Source of the DNA: Akanthomyces muscarius | Lineage: Eukaryota > Ascomycota > Sordariomycetes > Hypocreales > Cordycipitaceae | DNA length: 64,000 bases | Direction: 5' to 3' | Assembly (NCBI RefSeq): GCF_028009165.1 | Contig: NC_079242.1 | Location: 1,054,001 to 1,118,000, forward strand | Shown here: piece after piece, positions 37,501 to 47,979 of the stretch | Layout: every line of letters starts with the position of its first letter | Position numbering within the stretch: position 1 is the first letter of the stretch | Notes under the pieces: generated by a model | What the model was told of the DNA's origin: nothing | The model's database searches: none | The model's input: the letters and a program-made list of their open reading frames with translations, nothing else | Made by a program: the position numbers and the translations under genes

Positions 37501-40500
37501 ACAACTGATCTCTCAACTCGTATACGTAACGCAAAGACGCCAAACACGTTTTGCCTCGTTCAATTTCAGCCTTGTGCCGAAGGACGCCTTCTCGCCCCAT
37601 AATCCGACCGTGCTTGTTTGGGCCAGCATCTTCGCCCTCCGCTGAACAATAAATGCACGGCACGCAGGGTGCCATGAAAATTGCAAGCAAAAATAAAGCC
37701 AAGAATATGCCAAGGTCCTTCGTCCCAGTACCAATACTGCCTGGCCGTCGCCCCCTATAGCACGGCGAACTTCGGGAGGGTCTCGGTCCAGGCCTTGCAT
37801 ATGTACAGCTCGGCCAGGCAGTCTTCGGCGCAAATGCATGCCAAAATGGCCATTTCTCCGATTCGGTACAGACGACCGACGACATGTCAAACGCCGATAT
37901 CATTAGAGTGAGCAAAAGCCGCTTACTCCCGGTGCCAGCAATGGTCCACGACGATGTTTTTGTGCAAAAGAAAATTCTGAATCTCGGCATCCCCCGGGGT
38001 TCCGCTTGAAATTGTCTGATCTGTCTTTTACGCCCCCAATTGCTTGGACCTCAGATGCGTTCTTCATTAGTGCCCGCCCCCGTCCACTTTTGCATTGCAG
38101 CCGAGTCCTCGCGCTGAACCCGTCCATCGAGGTCTCAGCGAACGCCATCGCTGCCACTTTTTCAATATTTTTTATACATATATTCCTTTGCATTTCCCAG
38201 CATCCTGTTGGCGGCGATGTGCGAGGTAAGGGTATCTGGCTGCCCGGATAGCCAACCGAATAGCGCCAAATAAGCTTGCAGATCACGGCGAAATAGGACA
38301 TCAAGTGTCCTTCCGCAGTGCTGTGAACTGTTGTCAATACGGGGCATCCCCGAGTTGAGTGGGCCTTTTTGAGGTGCAGCCATACCAGACGAAGGATGCA
38401 TTTTGGCATCTCTTCAGGTCCAGCATTACTGTACACTCTCAAATGAGAGAGGTGAGCTCGGGCTGCAGCACAACATGTTTGCGATTCAGCTTGTTGCGTC
38501 GGCGCCTGCCTACAAGAAGAGTTCGATCCCTGGAAACGATTTCCGAAACCCCCGAGTCCCCGTCGCTACTGCTTTGACAATATTGCTCATGGCAGGGGTC
38601 TATTTCCAGCTCTGTAGACGCATAAGTGGCGTCCATGACAAGCTATGTGAGCTTGATGTCGCAACGGAGACGTCATGAAACTGCGCTGCCAAGCCAGATC
38701 TAACAGTCGCAATAAGGACAACTCTTCTCGCTGCTCGTCTCGCCTTACGATGTTTGAATAAATCCCCTGCTCAAGGTCTCGTGATGGCGAGGCGAAACTC
38801 TCACGTTGTACCCGCTGTCCTGCCCTCAAAAGCAGTCGAAGATCAGGCTCCACGAGTATTTCAGTTACTAATTTAATTGAAAAGTCTTTCCGCATAACTG
38901 GGGCTGTGTCAGGCGAGCGAACAGCGGTTCCCCAGTCAAGGAAGGATTGACCCAAGCGACTGCAGCAACCAAGTTGGCGACTGTCGCATACATTCCCGCT
39001 ACAGCTCGGCTTTAACCTGGCCAGATGAAGAGCGACCTATTACGGCACCTGCGCGCATATCTCGTTGTTTTTCGAATACTCAAGTTCAATGCGTCCCCTA
39101 TAGCTTTGCGGTTCAGTTGTACCGGCAGGCAGATAGCCGTTCATCCGAGCATAACCACGCCGAAGATGTTTCTGCATGTTTCACTTACGCAATGGAGCAG
39201 ACGATCCCTACTTTGAGAGGAAAGACGACGGAAATAACGACAAAATCTTCACTCCTCAGTCTCTCGAGCCACCAGTCCGCGGCATCCACATGATTGGACA
39301 CGATCCCCATCTAGTCCTCGCTACCGTCAGCATCATTTTCCAGGAGCCAATCGATTCGATGCGTATGTTCGTGGCTTGAAAAATGGCGTTTCCGGGGGTT
39401 GATTTAGATAGATAATGGCGAGCCAAGGATATTACAAGGATGTCGGGCGTGGCGAGAGGCACTGCGATGCTGCCGCTGGTTAGGGCGCACTCTGTTCAGG
39501 GACCAGCTGAGACGAGGGCTTGCGACTATTGCCGTGACTGGATCACCTTGGTCTAGCGTCAGATTCCGATTATCATATCAGAGAGGATAGGCTCGCTAAA
39601 CATCGACATCCAAGGCAGGCTTGCAGAAAAAATTAACCCAAAGCAACGCGCAACGCGAGATGGTCTGCAAAGGCACGTTCCGAAGTGCGCTCGGAGGCGT
39701 TCGCAGGGTGAGCTAGCCAGCAAGCATTCCGCATTCCGACTTATTCATTTTTTATGGAAAAGTACATCATTGGCCCCGTTGATATGCTGTTTCATTTACA
39801 TGTTATCAATATACGCAGGCAAGATGCAGGGTTTCGAGTCTCGCTTGCATGGCAGATGCTGTCGGGTAGGGCGCAAATGTGATGCATCGCCTCGCTGCAT
39901 CCGGCAATGCAGAGCAACGCCATCCGTCGGCTTTATCCTTGTGCCCAATTAGCTTTGAAGAGGCATGTTTATTTTGGAAACATGAACAATTTCTTCCTTC
40001 CGCACGGCAACGTCTGCCGTGCGGGAAGCAGGGGGGGGGCCTCCGGTCGTCCATATGACACAAGTGGAAGCGAGCTTTCAGCAACCGTTCCCAGCGGCAC
40101 TGCGAGGGGTTTCACTTTGTGGCTTTGCCTTTACGTCACGTTCCATAGATACTGGGGACGTGAAATTTTTCAGCCTCAGAGGGCCGGAGTCCTCACCATT
40201 CCTGGCTCCTTTTCCTTTCACAGAGGTTCCCAAACAAACCTGCCTCTTTGGGATCTTCTACACGCCCCCTCCCCGAAACCCCCGATCCTCCTGTTTCCGC
40301 CTGCTGCCGTGTTTTGCCAATCTGGTCCGATTCAAGGTTTTGCTGTTGCTCTGACGGTGGCGCCCCTTCGCTGAACAATCGAATAAAGTCAAGCCCCGTG
40401 GCGCCTTACCCAGGCTGGTCTAATTCTACAGCGCGACGAGAGCCGAAGAAGGGGGTGTGAGCGAATTGTGCGCCGGATTGGAGATCAAGAGATAAAGAAG

Positions 40501-43111
40501 AAGCAATCCATTCGATGCCGAAACTTGGAGATTTGGTATCGCCCAACTTGCTCCGCATACGACTGGAATCAATCTCTTGCCCACCCAGCGGGCGCTGAAG
40601 GGGTCCTCTCCTCCGCGCACTATCAGTACCATCTGGGAAAATCCCTGGCTGGTCCGCTGCGGCATCCGCTCGGTCGGCGGCCCCTCTATTCTCGTTCTGT
40701 TTGTCTGATCCGCCCATCACGGGTATCCCACCTGGTGTTTGTCGATTTCTTCAGGAACTGTCTCGGAGCCGATGGGCGGATATTCGGGGCCACGGAAAGG
40801 TTTTCGATATTGTGGCGTGGTTCGCCGGTGATGGGCAATGACGATGGCGCCCGGCAGTGGCCCGGCAAACAAGGCAAACGATCAGGGATTCCGAGGCTGA
40901 GTTTAGCAAAACTCCATCTCCGGGTGACGTGCCCGAGAACGAAAGCCAAAGTTGCGATCACAAGCTGCACTCCCCCTACATTATTCCCCTCGCAAATCCG
41001 AGCTTCCTACACAGGACATAAACTTGTCCACTCGACGAGTTTGACTTCAATATTTTCACCGGGAACCGTTGCTGTACCACCGTACGCGGCCAGAGCCATT
41101 TTTCTGGTCCCTTCACGCGCAGTAGTTTCGCATTAGTGGCCCGGCATATGAGCGCGACACGTACACCCCCCTCCCCGCACACTGGGCCTTTCGTTCTTCG
41201 CCTTCGTCGGCGTACCCTGTCGCACTTGCATCTAAGTGAAAATTGGAGCCGGGAGCACATGCCTCGAAGGGGATCGACCGGCCGCCATAATAAGCACTGC
41301 GAGCAAATGTTAAAAAAAAAGCCAAACAGAACCGTCGCCTTGCCCACAACGGAGCGTCCAAAGTCCGGCGCACACTAACCACTTAACGAACTGCTACTCA
41401 AATCCTGCCGATCTCTTTGTATATGGTGAGCAAAATATCCATATCAGCAACCCTTGCGAGAGAAAAAAAGTGTCCGAGATTGGAAGGCGTAATTCTTTAT
41501 AATATGATTATTCAACATCACTGTACTGGCCACCGTTTATGCGGAGAATAAGAAGAAATGAGCAGGTATGAGGAAAAATCACAAAATCAATGCAAATGTA
41601 GCTATTGAGGCACACCATCGTTAAAGTGCCCCAGCTGAGCAACCGTCGGCGGGGGCTTATCCCGGCTCTGGCGCCTTCACGGCTACGTTTCCGGTGAGGC
41701 TGAACATGCTTCAAATTATCTGTTTGAAGCCCCAGAGCTCTTGGGATCAATTTCTCACTCGCATCAAACTCCGAAAGACCTCGACTGTCTCCAAGTAGGA
41801 ATGTGTCATCATATTTAGAGTTGTCAATTCTGGCGCTACTTCTGCAATTGTGCTCTGGAGGTCGTATAGCGCTGGCACGTGTCGTACTGCGTATATAGTG
41901 CAATGGGAGCGAGCTACTTTTCTGTCCACTTTCCTACTTTGCTCTCTCTCTATTGGCGTCGTGTTTTGTCTCCTTTCAGAGTTAGTGTTTATGCGCTATT
42001 TCGCCAGCGGTGGTATCATTCTTGGTGCTGACGGCTTTCCCTCTCTTTCTTCGTATATTAGCGGGCGACAACCGGCTTACATGCTGCCCTAGGGTACCCG
42101 GCCAATGCATGTGGAAATCTCTGCGAGCACGCAGGGCAAGGGGGAGGATGCACCAATCAGGACGGCTCGCATTGCCTGCCCTGTAGCCTGGCGTGAGCCG
42201 AGACAAATAGTGCCAAGTGGCAGGCAAAAGGCAAGCACCTGATTGTCAAGAAGATGCTGATATGTGCCCCGAAGAGCGAGGTTAGCTCTGTAGATCATGG
42301 CCCGGCCGGCCGTGTGTCACCGCCATCGATGCCCTTGTTCGTCTTGTGGTTTCGCCCAATTGGCCGGCCGTGGCCGGGAACAAACGAACGGGCTGCACCG
42401 CGGCGTGTGATGTGCGGAATGGACGGAGGTTCCGCGGTGGGCATTCGTGATTTGTGCGAGGTTCTCGCATTTCGGGAGCTTGCATCGACTGGCTATCGCA
42501 GCGCATTCGGGTCCCCCCTCCTTCGCCGATGTGGCTTGACAAGGTTGTTAGGCAGGCCATAATGTAGAGCAAAATGAACCCATGCGGGTGAAAAAAAGAC
42601 CAGAGTGATGCAAGTCACTCAAACGTGATAGTATGTATATCCCTCTGAGCACCACGAATGCTACGGAGCTTCAAGTGCTACTATGAGCTGTGTTGGGATA
42701 CATGGGATGGATCAGATAAGTGACCAATAAAGGTAAATTAAAGAGAACAAAGAAAAATAGAGCTAGTTATGCGCCTTGTTGTCGTTATCCTGCCTGAGCG
42801 GCATCTTATTCTGTTATCCACATGCCACGCAACAGGGGCGTGTTGGTGTCATCAATGGCTTTGCACCCCCCATTATCCGTCTGCCTTTCTTTCCGTTTCG
42901 TAGGGTGACTACAGAGTAGCTTGGAGACATCTGCGACTCCGAGCCACGGGTTTCGAGCATGTAAGAAATTTACACTGCGCAAGGGCCGAAACCAAGCTTC
43001 CATGCCAAGCATTTGTAAAGCTTAAACAATTAATTAACCTAGACAAAAGAAGAAGAAAAGAAATCTTAGAAGAGCCTCAGCCACGCCCCTGCCCCCCATG
43101 GGCCCTTTTAG
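34545..43111. other. Gene-poor stretch of about 8.6 kb
   Basis: The first 500 bp or so upstream of the bZIP start (34545-35000) is likely its promoter and leader. No recognisable gene follows. Simple repeats include three copies of AAGCTTCC at 35844-35867 and CTGT/CTGC runs at 35943-35990. Overlapping minus-strand frames at 37499-37990 and 37903-38442 share a candidate donor near 37935 and include a hydrophobic segment, DLGIFLALFLLAIFMAP, but no family or convincing splice model emerged. Nothing resembling a transposase or reverse transcriptase was seen. Confidence 0.5.
35844..35867. repeat. Tandem repeat, 3 x AAGCTTCC
   Basis: Three perfect head-to-tail copies of an 8-mer containing a HindIII-like palindrome lie in non-coding sequence. 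No function is implied. Confidence 0.8.
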
Positions 43112-45778
43112 TTAGTGGTCTTCGTGAAACTCGTGCAATCCCGATCCTACCACTGTTCTATCTGCGCCGCGGGGCAGCTTGACGCTGGCCTTGGCGTTGG
43201 GCGGCAACGACAGCTTTAGATGAAAGCCCGCAGCATCTACCCACCAGCTTGATTTAATCTCGCCGTACGGGCTCACGAGGCGAGCGTCGGCGCTGGTGAT
43301 GCCTCCGCCTGGGACGGGCTCCACGGCAACCACCTTCCACCCAGGCTCTGCCGGCGCCAGGCCGCCGACGGTGGCATGGATCCAGTCCGCCACGGCGCCA
43401 AAGGCGTAGTGGTTGAAGCTCGTCATGGTGCCCGTGTTGATGGTGCCGTCGGGCAGCATGCTGTCCCAGCGCTCCCACGTCGTGGTGCCGTTCATGACCA
43501 CCTGGTAGAGCCACGACGGCACTTTTGTCTGGAGGAGCATGCTGTAAAAGTCGTCGGTGGCGCCCGCGCCCTGCAGCGCGGGCCCCAGTGCGGGCGTGCC
43601 AGCGAAGCCTGTGCCGACGAGGTAATCATTCTCTGCGACGATCTGCTGGAGTGTGGCTGCCGCTGCAGCACGGTTCCCGCCGCCGCCGCCAGAAGTGGCA
43701 GGAGCAGTATTATTACTACCACTCGTAGACGCGTCGTCGTCGTCGTCACTACTAGCAGGCAGCAGGTCAAAGTGCAGAGCCAGAGCATACGCCGTCTGCG
43801 TCCGGTTGGCCATGCTGCTGCCATTTGTAATCCAGGCCGCAGCGAACTGCTTGCGGAGCGCGCTGTGCTGCGCGCGGTAGCTCTTCTCGGTCGCGGCGTC
43901 GCCCAGCACGCCGGACATGTTGGCCAGCAGCTCAGTCATTCGGATGAGATAAGCATCAGCAACCAGTGCCTTGGCCGTCGTGGCCGCACCGGGGTCTTCG
44001 GGCGGCGCCTTGGGGTCGAGCCAGTCGCCAAACTGAAACGCGTCTCGTTTCCAGAGCCCAGCCTCGTTGCGAGGAAGCCCCCTATCGATCCAGGCTTGAC
44101 CTTGCGGAAACTGCTCTGCCAGCATGCCCACGTCGCCGTAGAACCGAAAGAGATCCCAGGGACCGCCGACGGCCACATCTGACCACACTGCGGCGCCAGG
44201 ATCATCGCTGTCGGGTGGGACGGTCGGCACGAAGAACGGCACTTTCATCGAATTCCCTCGCTTCATCTCGGACCACATGTCACGGTGCCAGCCCCTCCAG
44301 AAGCCACCAGTATTGTAGAGAAAGTTGGCCGTCGGCCCAAAGGCATGTGCGTCGCCGGTCCACCCGAGCCTCTCGTCGCGCTGTGGGCAGTCCGTTGATA
44401 TGGAGAGAAAGTTGCCCTTTGTCGACCACATTACGTTGGAGTGGAACTTGTTGAGCAGCGCATTGGAGCATTGAAACCATCCCGTCTGCTCCAGGTCGCT
44501 GTGTACAACGATGGCTTTGACAGCCTTTGCATCGAGTGGCGTTTCTTCTGGCCACCCGTCAATTTGAGCATAGCGAAAGCCGTGGAAGGTAAAGCTGGGC
44601 TCCCAAGTTTGAGGACCGTTTCCGTGAAGAATCACAGTATCTGTGGCTTTGGCAGTACGCAGCGGACCAAGGGCGAGTTCTCCCTTCTCAAGCACTTCTG
44701 CGTGGTGCAGAGTAATGTTCGTGCCAGCAGGTCCTTCCACATTCAGGTGCAGCCATCCGACCAGATTCTGACCAAAGTCGATGAGGGTTTTACCAGACGG
44801 CGATTTGAAGACCTTTTCTAGCTGCCTTTCTTCGACTTTTCGGACCGGAGGACCATCAGGAGACATGAGCTGTCCTTTGACTGGCGGCAGACTCTTGACT
44901 CCGACCCATTTGCTGCTGCTTGTACTATTGAAGGAGGGTTCATTCCATCCAGCAATGTCTGCTTCCAGTCGAGAATCGTAGGTTTCGCCGTCATAGATTT
45001 CCGATGACAGAATAGGTCCTGTGTTTGCTGACCAGGAATCATCCGTGGGTATTGACGTCGTCTTTCCGTCCTTGGTAGTAACAGTCAATAGGACTTGCAG
45101 CCCAAGATTGTTGCCCCAAAAGTTGCGACCGGCGAAAGCAATACGACCCATGAACCAACCCTCGCCGACAGTGACGCCGATCGCATTTTGTCCCTTCCTG
45201 ATACTGTTTGTCACGTCGTATGTGTCATAGACGTGCCGATTGTTGTACGACTGCCACCCAGGAGCGAGAACAGCATCTCCGACGCGATGACCATTGATAT
45301 ATGCTTCATACAGACCGAGCGCGGTGATGTAGAGTCTAGCAGACTTGACGTCAGCGGCGGCCGGGAATTCCTTTCGAAAATATATCGGTTGCTTCGGGGC
45401 ATTGATGTCATAATCGCGGTCTGCGGCAATTGGTACAGCACCAGACCAATCTTCTGGCTTCAAAAGACCTGTTTCGGCTGCAACCCAATCGGACCATGGT
45501 GTCGATGGCTGGCCAGCAGCGTGGGCGCGAACTCTGACTCTGGCCGCATCGACAGACCCAAGAGGCTTGTCCGGCCAAGGAACGAAGATGGAGTCGGACG
45601 ACTTAGTCGAATATTGGGTTGTTTTCCCAAGTCTGGATACTTCGAGGTCATAGCTCGACTGTTCCCAGTTGGAAGCATTTCCAGCGAATCTCCAAGAGAT
45701 GCGGGGTTCCGATTCGCCAATTCCCAGCGCCTCGCGATGATGCTCAAAAGATAGCTGCGCGATAGAAACGGCCATCAT
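43112..45778 (-). CDS. GH78 alpha-L-rhamnosidase, intracellular, intronless
   Basis: The enzyme removes terminal alpha-L-rhamnose from plant glycosides or pectic oligomers. The protein has 888 residues from the ATG at 45778, or 887 from 45775; an upstream ATG at 45811 adds an unlikely tail. Domain order fits the family: an N-terminal beta domain with FEHHREALGIGESEPRISW, a carbohydrate-binding-like domain with YFRKEF and GLYEAYINGHRVGDAVLAPGW, and an (alpha/alpha)6 catalytic domain with DCPQRDERLGWTGDAHAF (about residues 460-477). The E of RDE is the expected general acid, and the E of TTTWERWDSM is the expected base. No signal peptide is present, so the protein probably works inside the cell on imported glycosides. 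A low-complexity insert of about 30 residues (Asp run, then Ser/Asn/Gly) interrupts the catalytic domain near residue 680. The gene heads a run of three minus-strand genes. Confidence 0.92.
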   Translation of the reverse strand: MMAVSIAQLSFEHHREALGIGESEPRISWRFAGNASNWEQSSYDLEVSRLGKTTQYSTKSSDSIFVPWPDKPLGSVDAARVRVRAHAAGQPSTPWSDWVAAETGLLKPEDWSGAVPIAADRDYDINAPKQPIYFRKEFPAAADVKSARLYITALGLYEAYINGHRVGDAVLAPGWQSYNNRHVYDTYDVTNSIRKGQNAIGVTVGEGWFMGRIAFAGRNFWGNNLGLQVLLTVTTKDGKTTSIPTDDSWSANTGPILSSEIYDGETYDSRLEADIAGWNEPSFNSTSSSKWVGVKSLPPVKGQLMSPDGPPVRKVEERQLEKVFKSPSGKTLIDFGQNLVGWLHLNVEGPAGTNITLHHAEVLEKGELALGPLRTAKATDTVILHGNGPQTWEPSFTFHGFRYAQIDGWPEETPLDAKAVKAIVVHSDLEQTGWFQCSNALLNKFHSNVMWSTKGNFLSISTDCPQRDERLGWTGDAHAFGPTANFLYNTGGFWRGWHRDMWSEMKRGNSMKVPFFVPTVPPDSDDPGAAVWSDVAVGGPWDLFRFYGDVGMLAEQFPQGQAWIDRGLPRNEAGLWKRDAFQFGDWLDPKAPPEDPGAATTAKALVADAYLIRMTELLANMSGVLGDAATEKSYRAQHSALRKQFAAAWITNGSSMANRTQTAYALALHFDLLPASSDDDDDASTSGSNNTAPATSGGGGGNRAAAAATLQQIVAENDYLVGTGFAGTPALGPALQGAGATDDFYSMLLQTKVPSWLYQVVMNGTTTWERWDSMLPDGTINTGTMTSFNHYAFGAVADWIHATVGGLAPAEPGWKVVAVEPVPGGGITSADARLVSPYGEIKSSWWVDAAGFHLKLSLPPNAKASVKLPRGADRTVVGSGLHEFHEDH

Positions 45779-46506
45779 GAGATGATACAAATTATAGGAA
45801 CTAATGACCAATTGTTATATCATCTCTAATCTACGTTTCACAGGCTGTTAGACCGCTGCTATTTATTGTCATTAGCATTCGGCGGCTTTGCCACTCCGGG
45901 TTATTTGGTCGCGCTCGCCTCGGGCCACTTTGGGCCGGGCACAAGAGCAGGGGCAGAGAGCATGATCATGCTGCTTACTTGGGCTATATCAGGTATATTA
46001 GGCCAAGGGTTGCATCGCTGTATCGAAAAGAAATAGCTGCGTCGCTAGGCAGCCTTAGTATCGCGGTCACGCACCACTACTTCGTAGCGTAAAGCTGCTT
46101 CCTGCAAGCCCCGCACTCTCGGGTCATTGCATCACGAGATACAGAGAATACAGGCGTAACCATATGATAGCAAGGAAGATTTCTCGGCATATGGATTGTC
46201 TACCATCGCGCGTATGTGACGCAACGTTGTGCCAATATATTGTTAGTTTACTATGCATCTGCTCCAGCCTTTGATCTCCTGGTTCTTCGATTCCATTGAT
46301 TGAGACGCCGGAGAAAAAGCTGAAGCTTTGATTCGCCACATGCTATGCGTCGACACTACAAAATTGTAAAGCAGAACAAAGGCCAACAGTTGGCATATCC
46401 AGTTCTATCAAATACTGTGCCAGGTATATATTCGTAAGATGTTATTGCCCAATCAGGTAGTAAATAAAAAAGCGTGTGACGGCACATGGCAGCACATTGG
46501 ACCACA
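45779..46506. other. Intergenic region between the GH78 and GATA genes
   Basis: This holds the GH78 promoter and the 3' end of the GATA gene. A 71-codon minus-strand frame at 46124-46339 is unrecognised. A possible further donor (GTAATG at the GATA stop) leads only to sequence that stops within two codons, so no extra GATA exon is supported. Confidence 0.5.
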
Positions 46507-47210
46507 TTACCTTGCACGATGCTTTCTTGTATTTTCTGATTTCGTTTTGTCGCGGCGCCGATGGCTTTCTTGCTTTGCGTATATAAGTCCGCAGACGTTG
46601 CAGAGCGTTCCCGGACCTTGAGGCCCAGGGCGCCACTCTGGGCTGTTGACCTCACCACATTGATGACAAGAAATGTCGGTGCTTAGATGCTTCTCAAGGT
46701 CAGTATGCCAGATGTTGCTACTAAGGGCCAGTTGCGTGTATACTCACTCGGAAATGCGAATGCTGGGCGGTCGAGCCTGCGCCGTTGCCGTCGGCTCCAG
46801 AGCGTCTTCTCTGGTGGATTTTTATATGATGGCTCTCGCCGGCGCCGGGGGACTTCTGTCCACCATGGCTTGCGTGGCCAGGCGACTTGGCCTTGCCATG
46901 CCGCTGGCGCCCATCATCGTTGTGCGATTCGGCCGGGTTGGAGTCGTGGACAAGGGCGGAGCGGCCGCCGACGTTGTCTCGAAAGAGGTACAGATCCTGA
47001 GCTGTACGTCGAATCTATAGCATACACGCGAAATGTACACAGAATCAGTCACATGAAGATCGTGCGATGGCAAGTTCGCTCTGTTGTGTGGGTTGGCTTT
47101 ACCGGTTGCAAAGTTTCGCCAAGCTTGAGTCGGCTGACTGAAGGTCTGTACTGCTCGGGCCGCTTTTGCGGCGAGCTCAGCGAGTGTGTATCGTCTCCCT
47201 CCCGCGTCAT
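46507..47210 (-). CDS. Small GATA-type zinc-finger transcription factor, spliced
   Basis: No single long frame exists here; the gene appears on splicing minus-strand exons 47210-47103, 47014-46748 and 46689-46507, giving 185 residues. The introns are GTAAAG to CTATAG (CTGAT branch point) and GTGAGT to GAGAAG (ACTGAC branch point). The last exon encodes a GATA finger at 46668-46591 with spacing C-X2-C-X18-C-X2-C, containing CHQCG, SPEWRPGPQGPGTLCNVCGL and YAKQ, followed by a basic tail ending HRAR. The 18-residue loop matches the White-collar/NsdD(SUB-1) class rather than AreA (17). The preceding exon is rich in Gly, Ser, His and Lys with strongly C-biased third positions, which supports real coding. 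The finger at the extreme C-terminus recalls NsdD, but the protein is far shorter, so it may be truncated or have upstream exons. The start is uncertain (see findings); the finger itself is firm. Confidence 0.7.
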
Positions 47211-47979
47211 GTGTAGACGAAGCAGATGATGACTATTGAGGTTCGAAGAAGTCGCTGACCGCAGACGCTAGACGCGATGCAGATGACGCAGACATGAACA
47301 ATGAAGGTGCGCCGTCGTATACTGTGCTATCTCTGTAGGAGACAAGAATCGGCATCACGATGCAATAGCCTCGTCTATTGATAGAGTTGGGCGACGGACG
47401 TTCTATGGCGTCTGCACAACGGCTTGCTGGCGTTTGCTTCGTACCCAGCGAGAAGGCTTAGTGCGGTAGGGGGACCGGCTCTCGGCTGTATCTGGGGGAT
47501 GATGGCGATCCCAAGATGAGCCGTTCTTGGTATGCGATGAGCAAGGCAACGCCAACGGTATATCGAGATGGAAAAGAACGCATCACAGCGGCCAAAATGC
47601 CTCTGCAGGATAAGCCGGCTTTCAAGATGTTGGCAAGGCCCAGGGCTTTGTGCAGGGAGGGAGGAAAGGCTCCGAGCGAGGCGGGCCAAGGACCCTGAAC
47701 TGGTTGTTCTGTGGGGCAGTTTAGCGGGGGAGGTCCCCTAATATTGGACGAGCTGAGCCAATGTGTGGCCGGCGCCTTGATTTCCCTTTGACCTGCACAC
47801 CACCTTCATCACTAGCGCATCCCAGAGCACACGGCATTTAGCCTCGACATGATTAATTTTATCAATTTCATTAAGCGATGACTATCAGGAATCTACATGA
47901 TACAAAAATGCAATTTTCCGGCCAAGTAACAAGCGAAGGCGCCCGCCTCTCAGCCTCCCTCTACACGCAAACGACCCTC
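47211..47979. other. Intergenic region upstream of the GATA gene
   Basis: This contains the GATA promoter or possibly extra 5' exons, and the 3' flank of the ENA gene. A minus-strand frame from ATG 47355 runs 40 codons to TAG 47235-47233 and then stays open in the same frame into the first GATA exon. A 105-codon minus-strand frame at 47375-47689 has no recognisable motif. Confidence 0.45.

Noticed and set aside
38500..38560. GTTCGATCCC, resembling a tRNA B box
   Set aside because: No A box or acceptor-stem pairing was found at the right distance on either strand.
43376..44182. 268-codon plus-strand frame
   Set aside because: It is a shadow of the GH78 rhamnosidase on the opposite strand.
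46356..46658. 100-codon minus-strand frame over the GATA finger
   Set aside because: It reads the finger exon in the wrong frame; the frame with four correctly spaced cysteines was preferred.
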